Of a stretch of 64,000 nt of DNA, positions 8,263 to 16,926 are shown piece after piece. Source of the DNA: Arthrobacter globiformis NBRC 12137 (GTDB lineage Bacteria; Actinomycetota; Actinomycetes; Actinomycetales; Micrococcaceae); assembly GCF_000238915.1 (NCBI RefSeq), contig NZ_BAEG01000064.1, positions 59,911-123,910 of the forward strand, in the 5' to 3' direction. The notes below the pieces were generated by a model, which was given only the letters and a program-made list of their open reading frames with translations, did no database searches and was not told where the DNA came from. Position 1 is the stretch's first letter; each line of letters opens with the position of its first letter. Both the position numbers and the translations under genes were made by a program.

Positions 8263-8272
8263 CGTCAGCGGG
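8255..8272. repeat. Perfect 18-bp palindrome at gene end
   Basis: CCCGCTGACGTCAGCGGG is fully self-complementary and overlaps the stop codon (8260-8262) of the small acidic protein, facing the convergent VOC gene stop at 8300. It may help termination or be a protein-binding site; there is no T-tract and no loop. Confidence 0.45.
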
Positions 8273-8299
8273 CGGCCATGCAGATGCCGGGCGTCAGCG

Positions 8300-8818
8300 T
8301 TAGCCCTGCTGCGCCGCCCATTCGTCGACCCGGCGGTTGCTTTCCTCCTCGGAGAGGTCTTCCACGCGGGTCATGATGGACCAGCGGACGCCGAAGGGGT
8401 CCCGGATGCTGGCGTACCGGTCGCCTGAGACAAACGTGGCCAGTGGCTCGCGGATCGTGGCTCCGGCCCGTTCGGCGCGCTGCACCAGGGCGTCGGCGTC
8501 CGGGCAGTAGAGGCCAAGGGAGTAGCAGTCGTTTTCGCCCTCCGGCGCCGGAACCAGGTGGTATTCGGGGTTGGGTTCGCCGATCTGGAGGTGGCCGTTC
8601 CCGAAGTCGAGTTCCGCGTGGACCACCACTCCGCGCATCTCCGTGGCACCGACTACGCGGGCGCCGAACACGTCCTTGTAGAAGGCGATCGCTTCCCTGG
8701 CGCTGGTTACGGCGAGGAACGGCGTGAGGCTCGTCAGGCCGTTCGGAATCCCGTGCGTCGTGTGCTCTCCGTGGGCGGCGGTGGTCGATTCGGTGCTTGT
8801 AGTATCTGTCATGTCCAT
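8300..8818 (-). CDS. VOC-family (glyoxalase/PhnB-like) protein
   Basis: 172 residues, possible alternative start two codons in (8812). After a Thr-rich tail, LTPFLAVTSAREAIAFYKDVFGA, ELDFGNGHLQIGEPN and RDPFGVRWSIMTRVEDL form a complete vicinal-oxygen-chelate domain closest in pattern to PhnB-like 3-demethylubiquinone-type VOC proteins. The C-terminal EDLSEEESNRRVDEWAAQQ is typical of that subgroup. The true substrate is unknown. It is divergent from the AraC-type gene with about 60 bp between starts, so that regulator is its likely controller. Confidence 0.85.
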   Translation of the reverse strand: MDMTDTTSTESTTAAHGEHTTHGIPNGLTSLTPFLAVTSAREAIAFYKDVFGARVVGATEMRGVVVHAELDFGNGHLQIGEPNPEYHLVPAPEGENDCYSLGLYCPDADALVQRAERAGATIREPLATFVSGDRYASIRDPFGVRWSIMTRVEDLSEEESNRRVDEWAAQQG

Positions 8819-8877
8819 GACGCTACGTGCCCCGCCAGCGGCGGCGCTTGGAGATTCACGACAGTCTGAGGGGACCG

Positions 8878-9678
8878 ATGGAGAGTTCGTTCAAGGGGAT
8901 CCTGTACCCGGCCCGGCTCCCCAGTTTCCACCGCCTTCCGGCGCCGGCCTCCGTGGCGGACCTGGTCCAGTGGATCTGGATTCCGGAGTGGGACATAGAG
9001 CCCGGCCGCACATCCCGCCAGCACCTGATCGCGTACCCGGGCTCCAACCTCGTGGTGCAGCCTGACGGCGTGGCCTTCTCCGGCCCCACTACCCGGGCCG
9101 CCCATCGGGACCTGGCCGGACGGGGCTGGGCGGTTGGTGCGCTGCTGCGGCCGGCGGCCGTGCCGCTGTTCACCGACGATCCCGCCAGCCTGCGGGACAC
9201 GGAAGTGGCGGTGGCCGCGGAAGATCTGCACCGTTCCGTCTCGGCGGTCATGAACACGTACGACGGCGATACTCGCCGCGAGCGCGCAGTGGATGCCTTT
9301 GCGGGGTGGCTGGCCTGCTTTGCCGGGCCCGCAGTGTCCGAGGAGGCGTTGCTGGCCAACCGGCTGATGGACGTCATCGGTTCGGACGCCTCGGTAGTCC
9401 GGGTGGAGGACGCCGCGTCTGCGCTGGCGGTTTCGCAGCGGACCCTGCAGCGTGTGGCCAGGAAGTACATCGGCCTCAGCCCTGCCGCGCTGATCCGCCG
9501 TCGGAGGCTTCAGGACGCGGCCGAGCGGACGCGCCTGGATGCGTCAGCGGATCTGGCGGCGATAGCTGCCGAGCTTGGGTACGCCGATCATGCGCATCTG
9601 ACAAATGACTTTCAGAAGTACCTGGGTTTCACCCCGAGCACGTACCGGCAGGCGGTTGCCGCCGGATCCGGTGGTTGA
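8878..9678 (+). CDS. AraC-family transcriptional regulator
   Basis: 266 residues from ATG 8878, set by GAGGGG ending 3-4 nt upstream; the frame is open a little further 5'. Residues about 1-160 are an AraC sensory-type domain (FHRLPAPASVADLVQWIWIP). Residues about 165-260 hold two helix-turn-helix motifs: VEDAASALAVSQRTLQRVAR and LAAIAAELGYADHAHLTNDF, followed by LGFTPSTYRQ. Probably controls the divergent VOC gene. The stop codon is embedded in a partial copy of the dispersed repeat, at 9673-9686. Confidence 0.88.
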   Translation: MESSFKGILYPARLPSFHRLPAPASVADLVQWIWIPEWDIEPGRTSRQHLIAYPGSNLVVQPDGVAFSGPTTRAAHRDLAGRGWAVGALLRPAAVPLFTDDPASLRDTEVAVAAEDLHRSVSAVMNTYDGDTRRERAVDAFAGWLACFAGPAVSEEALLANRLMDVIGSDASVVRVEDAASALAVSQRTLQRVARKYIGLSPAALIRRRRLQDAAERTRLDASADLAAIAAELGYADHAHLTNDFQKYLGFTPSTYRQAVAAGSGG

Positions 9679-9686
9679 GCCTGTCG
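9673..9686. repeat. Partial copy of dispersed repeat GGTTGAGCYTGTCG
   Basis: GGTTGAGCCTGTCG matches the first 14 bases of the 19-bp repeat found at 20921 and within the E2 gene at 41.5-42.0 kb. It supplies the TGA stop of the AraC-type gene. Confidence 0.55.
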
Positions 9687-9718
9687 CGCCCGGATAGGTT
9701 TCAGCCCCGGCCATCCGG

Positions 9719-9724
9719 CAGAAT
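9719..9724 (+). promoter_or_regulatory. -10 element of a leaderless transcript
   Basis: CAGAAT is followed by exactly 7 nt and then GTG 9732. There is no ribosome site, and this spacing places transcription start on the start codon, as is common in actinobacteria. Confidence 0.55.
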
Positions 9725-9731
9725 GGGCGCC

Positions 9732-10214
9732 GTGAGTACCCCGGATGCCGCTGTAAACCGCAAGCCCCAAACACTGCTGAGCCGCGCCCTGAACGTGGTG
9801 CTGGCCCTTGTCATGGTCCTGGTGGGGCCGGTGATGATCGGTGTCGGTTCCCGGATGGCTGATGCGGATGACGAGATCGCGCGGACGGGTGTGCACACCA
9901 CCGGAACCATCGTTGACTTCAACGACGCCAGGAGGGCTTCGCAGAGGGACATCAGGGTGAGGTACACGTCTGCGGACGGAACGGTCCGCTACACCTCGGC
10001 CACCGTGGACCACGACCAGCGCCCGACGCAGGGCGAGGAAGTCACGGTGGCGTACCGCGAGCAGGAGCCCGGCCAGGCAGTCGTGCTGGGCTACGAGAGC
10101 GGCGGCATCATGGTCCGGGGCATCGGCACTATCCTGGCCATGATTTTCATTCCCATCGTTCTCATCCTCGTTTTTTCGAAGCGGGGGAAGAGCCGCAGCA
10201 ACAGGCTCGGCTAG
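9732..10214 (+). CDS. DUF3592 membrane protein
   Basis: 160 residues from GTG 9732, chosen for the leaderless spacing; ATG 9723 is an in-frame alternative. A first membrane helix (ALNVVLALVMVLVGPVMIGV), then an extracytoplasmic beta domain with the DUF3592 pattern (TTGTIVDFND, then YTSADGTVRYTSATV and GEEVTVAYREQEPGQAVVLG), then a second helix (IGTILAMIFIPIVLILVF) and a basic tail. Function of this family is unknown. It stands alone between the AraC gene and the LGFP-repeat gene. Confidence 0.75.
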   Translation: MSTPDAAVNRKPQTLLSRALNVVLALVMVLVGPVMIGVGSRMADADDEIARTGVHTTGTIVDFNDARRASQRDIRVRYTSADGTVRYTSATVDHDQRPTQGEEVTVAYREQEPGQAVVLGYESGGIMVRGIGTILAMIFIPIVLILVFSKRGKSRSNRLG

Positions 10215-10324
10215 CCGCGGCTGGCGACGCAAGATCCAATCACTGGATTATGCGCAAATTTTGTCGCCGGCATCAGTTACGATTTCCCAGCCGGGCCGTT
10301 CCGGCCGTTTTCAATGGGGGAATC

Positions 10325-10828
10325 ATGCGTTCAAAAGTTCTTGGTGCCGTGCTCGGTCTCGGCCTTCTCTGCAGCTCCGTTCTGGCCGTCGTACCGGTCC
10401 ACGCCGCATCAGACGCCGGCGGAGTGATCGGCACCCCGATGCCGCGCGACGAGCAGATCAGCACAGTAGCCGCCGGCAACGACCTCGGCTCTGCACTGGG
10501 TCCGGTCCGGACCGGCCTGAAAGACGGCGGGGCATACCGGCAGTACCAGCGCGGGTTCGTCGTCTACTCGCAGTCGACCGGCGCCCAGGTCTCACGGGGC
10601 GCGATCCGCACCGCCTACGGCAAGCTTGGCTACGAGAAGGGCCGGCTCGGATACCCGACGATGCTTGAAGGCATCCTCTCCCAGAACGGCAGTCTCGGTT
10701 ACCCTCTCACCGGCGAACTCATCGACCCCGACGGCAGGCGGATGCAGAAGTTCCAGGGCGGCCAGATCATCTGGAGCGCCGAGGACGGCGCCGTCGTTCA
10801 GGCCGCGACGCCGCACGCCAGCTTCTGA
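10325..10828 (+). CDS. Secreted LGFP-repeat protein
   Basis: 167 residues from ATG 10325, with GGGGGA just upstream. Signal peptide: MRSK followed by a hydrophobic stretch ending VVPVHAA, cleavage probably after AHA-type site near residue 27. The mature part carries LGFP-like repeats (KLGYEKGRLGYPT, then SLGYPLTGELI) ending KFQGGQIIWSAEDG. LGFP repeats are found on actinobacterial cell-wall proteins, where they are thought to bind arabinogalactan or peptidoglycan. Single gene; no partner evident. Confidence 0.8.
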   Translation: MRSKVLGAVLGLGLLCSSVLAVVPVHAASDAGGVIGTPMPRDEQISTVAAGNDLGSALGPVRTGLKDGGAYRQYQRGFVVYSQSTGAQVSRGAIRTAYGKLGYEKGRLGYPTMLEGILSQNGSLGYPLTGELIDPDGRRMQKFQGGQIIWSAEDGAVVQAATPHASF

Positions 10829-11065
10829 GGACCAGAGTTTTTGAGGACCATGATGGCCACATTGCGAATAGCCCGTGAACTGGGAGCAGCAAGCTGACGC
10901 TGCGGTGAGGGGGCTTGAACGGACAGTTATGCGGACCGTGGGCAGCTTCATAGGGTTTGTCGGGTTTCCATAAGCTGCTGCTGTCAGGATGTCCCATCCG
11001 CCGGCGGGACTATGCCTGCGCCTCGCCCGGCACGGGAAAGCAACTGGTCTATCGTTTGTGGCCGG

Positions 11066-11071
11066 TAGCAT
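11066..11071 (+). promoter_or_regulatory. -10 element of a leaderless transcript
   Basis: TAGCAT followed by 7 nt and ATG 11079 with no ribosome site. The 250-bp gap upstream (10829-11078) shows no gene or clear structure. Confidence 0.5.
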
Positions 11072-11078
11072 CACAGAC

Positions 11079-12068
11079 ATGATGCATCAGAGCGCAATCT
11101 TCGTCGACGCAGGCTTCCTTCTCGCCGTCGGCGGAACCCAAGTCGCCGGGACGTCGTTGCGGTCAGCGTTTAGCGTCAATTACGAAAAACTCATACGCGG
11201 GATTCTGGGCCGCGCCAAGGATCACTGTGGCCTGGAATCGCTGCGCGTCTATTGGTACGACGCCTCCAAGGATGCGTTGTTCACGGACCAGCACAAGAAA
11301 ATCGGGTTGCTTCCCGACGTTAAGGTCCGGCTTGGCCGCATCTCGTTCAACGGGGAACAGAAGGGCGTCGACCTCAAGCTCGGTCTGGACCTCGTCGGAG
11401 TTGCCCGGAACAGGGCGGCGTCGGTGGCCTTCCTGGTCTCGGGCGATGACGACCTTGCAGAGGCCGTCGAAGCCGCACAGGATCTCGGCATGAAGGTGGT
11501 CCTGGTGGGCCTGGACGATCCGAGCCACCGGCTCGGGGTCGCCTCGGTCGCGGAACATTTGGCTCTGCGCGTGGACAGCATCATCACCCTTCCGGCCGAG
11601 CTCATCGAATCCTGCTTCGCCAAATCCGTTTCGGCGGCGCCCCGGCCCACCCCCGTTGCGCCGACTCCGGGGCCATTTCCGCCCCGGCCCACGCCTGGAT
11701 CCGGACCGCGGCCGGCGCCACCGTCGGTCCGGCCGCCAGTGCAGCCCGCAGCCCCGAAGCTGCACCGGTCAGAAGCACACCTCGTGTACAGCTCAGGCGG
11801 CGGAGCCATGACTTCTGATGTCTATGAGGGCTCGGCCCTCGACGTAGCGCAGGAGGTTGGGGAGAGTGTGGCCGTCAGCTGGTACGGCTCCACCACCCAA
11901 GGGGAACTGAATGAGCTTTTGGCGGACCGCCCGGTGCTGCCGGTGGAGATTGACCGTGTCCTGCTCAAGGACTGCGCCCAGCGGATCGGTGAGTACAAGA
12001 CGGACCTCCAGGGTGTGCGGAGAGCGTTACGCGATGCCTTCTGGCTGAAACTCGACCAGCTCGTGTAA
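11079..12068 (+). CDS. NYN-domain (PIN-like) nuclease-fold protein
   Basis: 329 residues from ATG 11079 (11082 is an equally possible ATG); leaderless -10 spacing supports 11079. Residues about 4-175 are an NYN/LabA-type domain: AIFVDAGFLLAVGG, KGVDLKLGLDLVGVA and VAFLVSGDDDLAEAVEAAQD carry the conserved acidic residues of this metal-dependent RNase fold. Residues about 185-230 are a Pro-rich linker, and about 240-329 an uncharacterised C-terminal domain (SSGGGAMTSDVYEGSAL at its start). NYN proteins process or degrade RNA, but the target is unknown. Confidence 0.82.
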   Translation: MMHQSAIFVDAGFLLAVGGTQVAGTSLRSAFSVNYEKLIRGILGRAKDHCGLESLRVYWYDASKDALFTDQHKKIGLLPDVKVRLGRISFNGEQKGVDLKLGLDLVGVARNRAASVAFLVSGDDDLAEAVEAAQDLGMKVVLVGLDDPSHRLGVASVAEHLALRVDSIITLPAELIESCFAKSVSAAPRPTPVAPTPGPFPPRPTPGSGPRPAPPSVRPPVQPAAPKLHRSEAHLVYSSGGGAMTSDVYEGSALDVAQEVGESVAVSWYGSTTQGELNELLADRPVLPVEIDRVLLKDCAQRIGEYKTDLQGVRRALRDAFWLKLDQLV

Positions 12069-12188
12069 CTCTGCAAAATCCTGCTCCATCGAACAAGAAT
12101 CCCTCCTTGGCTGCAGCCATTGACATCCCGGATGACGGGGTCAATGGTTGGCATGTCCAGCACCATCCGGATCATCCAAGGAGCAGAA

Positions 12189-12485
12189 ATGAACGCCGCA
12201 CCGTACGGAATCGTGCACTTCTTCGCAGGGGGCACCAAGGACCAGTACGACGCCTCAATCGCAGCCGTGCACCCGGGCGAGGGGCGCCTGCCCGACGGCC
12301 AGATCTTCCATGCCGCGGGCGCTTCCGAAGGTGGATGGACCATCATGGCTGTCCATGAGTCGAGGGAGAGCTGGGAGAAATTCCGCGACGGCATCCTCCT
12401 TCCCCGGATGCAGCAGGGCATCGAGGGCGGGTTCACGTCGCCTCCCGAAGAGACCGTCATCGATCTGTACAAGGTCATGCCTTAG
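12189..12485 (+). CDS. Small ABM/YdhR-like conserved protein
   Basis: 98 residues from ATG 12189, preceded by AAGGAG at 6 nt. The sequence YGIVHFFAGGTKDQYDASIA, then HPGEGRLPDGQIFHAAG and WTIMAVHESRESWEKFRD, has the pattern of dimeric alpha-beta-barrel proteins often annotated as hypothetical or monooxygenase-like. No catalytic residue can be named. It is followed after 20 bp by the VOC remnant. Confidence 0.7.
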   Translation: MNAAPYGIVHFFAGGTKDQYDASIAAVHPGEGRLPDGQIFHAAGASEGGWTIMAVHESRESWEKFRDGILLPRMQQGIEGGFTSPPEETVIDLYKVMP

Positions 12486-12505
12486 CGGATCGGAAGAACA
12501 CCGCA

Positions 12506-12625
12506 ATGGCCGCCATCGTCAACCACTTCGAGATCGGTTCGGCCGACCCGGATGCCGCACGGACACACCTCCTCGACCCGCAGGGCAACCGCTTCGGCGT
12601 GTGGCGGCCGAAACAGCCGGCCTAA
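12506..12625 (+). pseudogene. VOC-family remnant with in-frame internal deletion
   Basis: 39 codons. The first part, IVNHFEIGSADPDAAR, is the N-terminal strand and helix of a VOC protein, and it runs directly into LLDPQGNRFGVWRPKQPA, the C-terminal strand of the same family. A normal protein would have some 80-90 residues between them, including most metal ligands. The junction is in frame, near 12560. Read as a decayed gene; a functional 39-residue product is unlikely. Confidence 0.65.
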
Positions 12626-12648
12626 GCCGGCCATCGGCCTGCCAATCC

Positions 12649-13077
12649 CTATTCCGGCAGTTCCATCTGGAACCCGCAGTCGCACCTGAGGACCCGGGTG
12701 GCGAGATAAACATCCAGGGGGTCCGCGTCCGTGCCCTCGGTGGACAGCGGTGCGGAGAGCCGGCGGATTTCCGACCCGGCTTTCCGCATCGGCCGCCCAC
12801 AGTGGATGTAGTGCCCGCCGAAGATCAGCACGTCCCCGGTCTGGTCGGCACGGGCCAGGACCATGGACAGATCCGCGGCCTGGGCAGGATGCTCACTGAA
12901 GAGCCCGCACTGGCCGCAGGTGTAGGAGACGAGGACGATCTCCGGAGGCGAGTGTTGAAGCCCCGTGACTGATCTGATGGTGAGTTGGCGGTCGGTGCCG
13001 CAATGGCCGCACATCACCGGGAGCACCCGGTGCCTGCCGGCGCCGTCCTGGCGGGAGCCGTGAAAACCCAGCGACAT
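12649..13077 (-). CDS. Cysteine-rich (zinc-ribbon-like) protein of unknown function
   Basis: 142 residues from ATG 13077, 2 bp after the stop of the upstream gene. Paired cysteines occur as CGHCG, CGQCG, HCG and CDCG, suggesting one or two zinc ribbons. No signal or membrane segment. The region VSYTCGQCGLFSEHPAQAAD separates the first two pairs. Same operon as the 85-residue protein. I do not recognise a named family; a nucleic-acid-binding role is only suggested by the ribbons. Confidence 0.65.
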   Translation of the reverse strand: MSLGFHGSRQDGAGRHRVLPVMCGHCGTDRQLTIRSVTGLQHSPPEIVLVSYTCGQCGLFSEHPAQAADLSMVLARADQTGDVLIFGGHYIHCGRPMRKAGSEIRRLSAPLSTEGTDADPLDVYLATRVLRCDCGFQMELPE

Positions 13078-13079
13078 GA

Positions 13080-13337
13080 TCAGAAGGCGAACGGGTAGCT
13101 GGCGAGGATATAGTCTGCTGCTGCGCGTCCCTTCATCCTCAGTCTGCCGCTGCGGACATTTACCCCGCACAGGCGCATTCCTGCCCTGAAGACGGCGGGG
13201 CGTTTGGGTTTCACGCCCTGGAGCAGGCACCAGCTCGTGTACAGCCCGTACAGGCAGTCCGGTCCCAGCGGGCTGTCGGTGTCTGCGTCGGGAGTGGTTG
13301 CGTCGTGAAGGAACTGCTGGAAATGGGAGGTGGCCAC
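13080..13337 (-). CDS. Small protein, possible winged-helix fold
   Basis: 85 residues from GTG 13337, placed by GAGGAAAG upstream; the open frame extends further 5' without support. LYGLYTSWCLLQGVKPKRPAV and the following basic stretch FRAGMRLCGVNVRSGRLRMK resemble the winged-helix segment at the C-terminus of phage/plasmid primases, but the match is by eye only. Upstream partner of the cysteine-rich gene (2-bp gap). The 186 bp upstream, to 13524, hold no clear gene. Confidence 0.55.
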   Translation of the reverse strand: MATSHFQQFLHDATTPDADTDSPLGPDCLYGLYTSWCLLQGVKPKRPAVFRAGMRLCGVNVRSGRLRMKGRAAADYILASYPFAF

Positions 13338-13523
13338 GTCAGGCTCTTTCCTCGGGGTGCACGGTGTCCGCCGTGAGGCTACAGCGGGTACCCCCGGCGG
13401 TGCACGGCGCCGGAGGAGGTTCCTGCGGAACTTCAGCCATACAGGACCCTGCTTTGAAAAGTACACCTGTTCCCGTGAGCTGTACAGGTTCTTGGTCCGG
13501 GGCGGGCCACTGCGAACCTGTAT

Positions 13524-15728
13524 TTACTTGATGGCAAGCGCCTCGGAGAGCACGGGCCCAAGTGACGTTGAATAGGCCGCCGTGAGGTGGGCCCCGTCTG
13601 CATGCATAGGTGAGGTACCGGCGAAAGCGGGGCAGCTCCCCGCTACGCAGAACCATCCAACGGTCTCCACGAAGTGAACGTTCGTCAGCTCGGCGGGGTC
13701 AAGGGCCGATCGGCCGGCGGCCGTCATGTCCAGTGAGAGTTGCTGCACCTTGGATGCGCAGTTCGCAGGCGTGCTTATCTTCGTGGCGCACTCGGCGAAC
13801 TTGCGGCCGCGTGGAGGCGGGTCCAGCACGAAGACCTGTTTGGCCGAGGCAGAGAGTTCTGTGTACAGCTTTTTGGACGCCTCGCTCCACTCGTCGGCCG
13901 CGGCACCGCCCGTTGCTCCACTGGCAAGTCGCGCCAACGTTCCTGTTGAGCTGGAACTGATCACCATGTCAGGCTTCATCGAGGCTATCTGCTGAAGGGC
14001 CCACGTCCGGAAAGGGGCGCACTTGGGGTGTGCCGATTTGGAAGCCTTAATCACATCAACCGCCGCAGACGGGCACTGCTGCATGGTGTAAACATGGATC
14101 TTGTATCCCTGCGGCTCAAGTGCGGCGCGTATGCCTGGAACGTAGCTGATGGCCACTGAGTCGCCGAGAACCACCGCCGTCTTCTTGGCCGCTTCGTCTC
14201 CGTAGACGCAGCGGGCTGCATTTTCTGCCGGGTCTTCCAGAGCGCCTCGCTCGTCGCCCAGGCATCCGTCCTCGACCCATTCAGGCGCTTTCGCTGCGTC
14301 GCCGAGTGTGTCGATCGCAGGCGTAAGCTCTGGCCACTGAGATGCCGAGAGCGCAAGAGTGAGTTCTTGGCTCAGCTTTGCCGAGGGGGTGTTCGCAGCA
14401 GCAGTGTTGGAAGCACCCGGCGACACGACTGGTTGCCGAACAGCCGTTGCGGTGACGGGGGTGGCCTTCACCAGGGTGAAGCCCACGACGATGGCGGCAG
14501 CCAGGGCAAGAGTAATGACCGCTGCATAGGCCAGCCGGGTCCGGGTCTGGGCCCCGTGCGGCGCCTTAGCCGCCCTGGCTGCCTTGGGTTCAAGCCATTG
14601 CGAGTGCCTGACTGGCTCTTCAATGAAGTGATAGGACCATGCTGACAGCGCCAAAATGAGGGCTAGCGCGACGGCGTGGTCCACGACGCCACTCGATGGC
14701 CGAAGTGCTTCAAGAAGGATGATTACAGGGAAGTGCCACAGGTACAGAGAGTATGAAATGTCACCCAGGTAGCGGGAGACGCGATTAGTCAGCGGAGCCA
14801 GCAGCCGTTGCTCCCCTCCGGTCCCTGCGGAGATGACGGCCATGGTTGCAAGGACTGGCACCGCTGCCCATGGACCCGGGAAGGTCAGGTCCGGTGCCAT
14901 GGCGAGGGCGCCGACGGCGATTCCTGCGAGGCCGGTGTAGGCCAAAGCGGGCCTGATGCGGTCTGGAATGCGCAGCAGAACCGGCGCAATGACGGCCAAC
15001 AGACCACCGCAGCCGAGCTCCCAGGCACGGGAAAACGTAGAGAAGTAGGCGACGGTGGGTGCCGCGGAGCTTTCCCACATGGCGAAGACAAACGATGCTC
15101 CGACCGCGGCAAGTACGGCCAGACCCAGTGAACGCCGGGCCCCGGAAGACGACCGGCCTCGCCTGGACGCTCCCCATCCGAGCATGAGCACGATCAGCCA
15201 TGGCCAGACGATGTAGAACTGTTCCTCGACGGCCAGCGACCAGTAGTGCTGTAGCGGGGACACCACCCCTCCGGCCTGCATGTAGTCAGTACCGATCATG
15301 GCCAGATGCCAGTTGGCCGCAGACAGGAACGCCCACAGCCCGTCCTGGGCAATGCCCACGAAGCGCGCAGTGGAGAACACAGCCCATGACGCGACGAGCG
15401 ACAGGACGATAACTACCGATGCCAGCGGCAGAATACGTCGCGCCCGGCGCCGGTAGAAGTCGGCGAAGGAGATCCTGCCGCTTTTCTCATGCTCCCGGAT
15501 CAGGCTGGCAGTGATCACGAAACCGGAGATCACGAAGAAGACATCCACGCCGATGAAGCCACCGGTGGGGTAACCCAGCAGGTGATCCGCAATAACCAGG
15601 CCAACTGCCAGTGCGCGAAGGCCCTGGATGTCATAGCGCTTTCGCGCCCAGGGACTGTCCGTCCTCACCGCCGAGAAATTCGCTTTGCGCTGAGCAGCCC
15701 GGCCCACTGGCACGCGGACATGAGTCAT
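13524..15728 (-). CDS. OafA-type acyltransferase fused to an SGNH hydrolase domain
   Basis: 734 residues from ATG 15728 (GGGGGA about 12 nt upstream; frame open another 56 codons). Residues about 28-380 are an acyltransferase-3 domain with ten or so membrane helices: DIQGLRALAVGLVIADH with the catalytic-motif His, FFVISGFVITASLI, YWSLAVEEQFYIVWPW and SYSLYLWHFPVI. Residues about 500-734 are an extracellular SGNH domain: VVLGDSVAISY contains the nucleophile Ser and PMHADGAHLT the C-terminal Asp/His. Such fusions O-acetylate cell-wall polysaccharide. Divergent from paaA and probably unrelated to it in function. Confidence 0.88.
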   Translation of the reverse strand: MTHVRVPVGRAAQRKANFSAVRTDSPWARKRYDIQGLRALAVGLVIADHLLGYPTGGFIGVDVFFVISGFVITASLIREHEKSGRISFADFYRRRARRILPLASVVIVLSLVASWAVFSTARFVGIAQDGLWAFLSAANWHLAMIGTDYMQAGGVVSPLQHYWSLAVEEQFYIVWPWLIVLMLGWGASRRGRSSSGARRSLGLAVLAAVGASFVFAMWESSAAPTVAYFSTFSRAWELGCGGLLAVIAPVLLRIPDRIRPALAYTGLAGIAVGALAMAPDLTFPGPWAAVPVLATMAVISAGTGGEQRLLAPLTNRVSRYLGDISYSLYLWHFPVIILLEALRPSSGVVDHAVALALILALSAWSYHFIEEPVRHSQWLEPKAARAAKAPHGAQTRTRLAYAAVITLALAAAIVVGFTLVKATPVTATAVRQPVVSPGASNTAAANTPSAKLSQELTLALSASQWPELTPAIDTLGDAAKAPEWVEDGCLGDERGALEDPAENAARCVYGDEAAKKTAVVLGDSVAISYVPGIRAALEPQGYKIHVYTMQQCPSAAVDVIKASKSAHPKCAPFRTWALQQIASMKPDMVISSSSTGTLARLASGATGGAAADEWSEASKKLYTELSASAKQVFVLDPPPRGRKFAECATKISTPANCASKVQQLSLDMTAAGRSALDPAELTNVHFVETVGWFCVAGSCPAFAGTSPMHADGAHLTAAYSTSLGPVLSEALAIK

Positions 15729-15810
15729 GGACAAGAGAATTCCCCCAAATGAGACCGGTGTTGCTGACATTTTACCCGCCGGGCATATCTGGTTAGGCCT
15801 TGCTAGTTGC

Positions 15811-15858
15811 TTGACGCCCTTCGCCGCTTCCGCATATCCTGAACGAACGGTCGGTAAA
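15811..15858 (+). promoter_or_regulatory. paa promoter with candidate TetR/PaaR-type operator
   Basis: TTGACG (15811-15816) and CATATC (15833-15838), 16 bp apart, form a good -35/-10 pair facing paaA. Immediately downstream GAACGAACGGTCGGTAAA (15841-15858) is an imperfect palindrome with the ACCGACCG-type core of TetR-family operators. Its place just after the -10 fits repression relieved by phenylacetyl-CoA. No regulator gene lies in the window. Confidence 0.55.
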
Positions 15859-15894
15859 TAATCCGAGTACGGACGTGAATGCATAGGAGCAACC

Positions 15895-16926
15895 ATGGCA
15901 GCGCAGAACCTGCAGTCAGTGCCTGACCAGCCGGCAGCCCCGGGCGCGGCAGCCCCCGCCGCCGATCAGGGCCAGGCCCAGCTGGAGGCCGAGGGCCAGG
16001 CATACTTTGACCGCGTGATCTCCGAGGACTCCCGGATCGAGCCGCGCGACTGGATGCCCGCCGCCTACCGCAAGACCCTCCTGCGCCAGATCTCGCAGCA
16101 CGCGCACTCGGAGATCATCGGCATGCAGCCGGAGGCCAACTGGATCAGCCGTGCCCCCAGCCTGAAGCGCAAGGCCATCCTCATGGCCAAGGTCCAGGAC
16201 GAGGCCGGCCACGGGCTCTACCTCTACTCCGCCGCCGAGACGCTGGGCCAGTCCCGCGATCAGATGATGGACGACCTCATCGCCGGCAAGGCCCGCTACT
16301 CCTCGATCTTCAACTACCCGGCGCTGACCTGGGCGGACATGGGTGCCATCGGCTGGCTGGTGGACGGCGCCGCCATCTGCAACCAGGTGCCGCTGTGCCG
16401 GGCATCGTACGGTCCCTACGGCCGGGCCATGGTGCGCATCTGCAAGGAGGAGTCCTTCCACCAGCGCCAGGGCTTCGAGATCCTGTTGGAACTCTCCAAC
16501 GGCACGCCCGCGCAGAAGCAGATGGCCCAGGACGCCGTGAACCGCTGGTACGCCCCGGCCCTGATGATGTTCGGCCCGCCGGACGACGATTCCCCCAACT
16601 CCAAGCAGTCCACGGCCTGGAACATTAAGCGCTTCAGCAACGATGAGCTGCGCTCGCGGTTCGTCGGCATGATGGTGGAGCAGGTCCGGGTCCTGGGCTT
16701 GACCCTCCCGGACAGCGAGGTCCGTTTCAACGAGGACACCAGGAAGTGGGAGCACGGCCCGCTCGACTGGAACGAATTCAAGGAAGTCCTGGCAGGCCGC
16801 GGCCCCTGCAACTCGCAGCGGCTTGAGCGCCGCCGGCAGGCGCACGACGACGGCGCCTGGGTCCGCGAGGCAGCGGCGGCTTACGCACACAAACAGTCAA
16901 TGAAGACAAAGGAATTCGCAGCATGA
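15895..16926 (+). CDS. paaA: 1,2-phenylacetyl-CoA epoxidase, subunit PaaA
   Basis: 343 residues, the usual PaaA size, ATG preceded by AGGAGC. Catalytic subunit of the multicomponent diiron epoxidase that converts phenylacetyl-CoA to ring-1,2-epoxyphenylacetyl-CoA with O2. Diiron ligands sit in [17 protein letters not shown] and [13 protein letters not shown]. The N-terminal 45 residues are Ala/Gln/Pro-rich. First gene of the tightly packed paaABCDE operon, ending in a 4-bp ATGA overlap with paaB. Expected to form the cytoplasmic PaaABC(E) complex. Confidence 0.97.
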   Translation: MAAQNLQSVPDQPAAPGAAAPAADQGQAQLEAEGQAYFDRVISEDSRIEPRDWMPAAYRKTLLRQISQHAHSEIIGMQPEANWISRAPSLKRKAILMAKVQDEAGHGLYLYSAAETLGQSRDQMMDDLIAGKARYSSIFNYPALTWADMGAIGWLVDGAAICNQVPLCRASYGPYGRAMVRICKEESFHQRQGFEILLELSNGTPAQKQMAQDAVNRWYAPALMMFGPPDDDSPNSKQSTAWNIKRFSNDELRSRFVGMMVEQVRVLGLTLPDSEVRFNEDTRKWEHGPLDWNEFKEVLAGRGPCNSQRLERRRQAHDDGAWVREAAAAYAHKQSMKTKEFAA

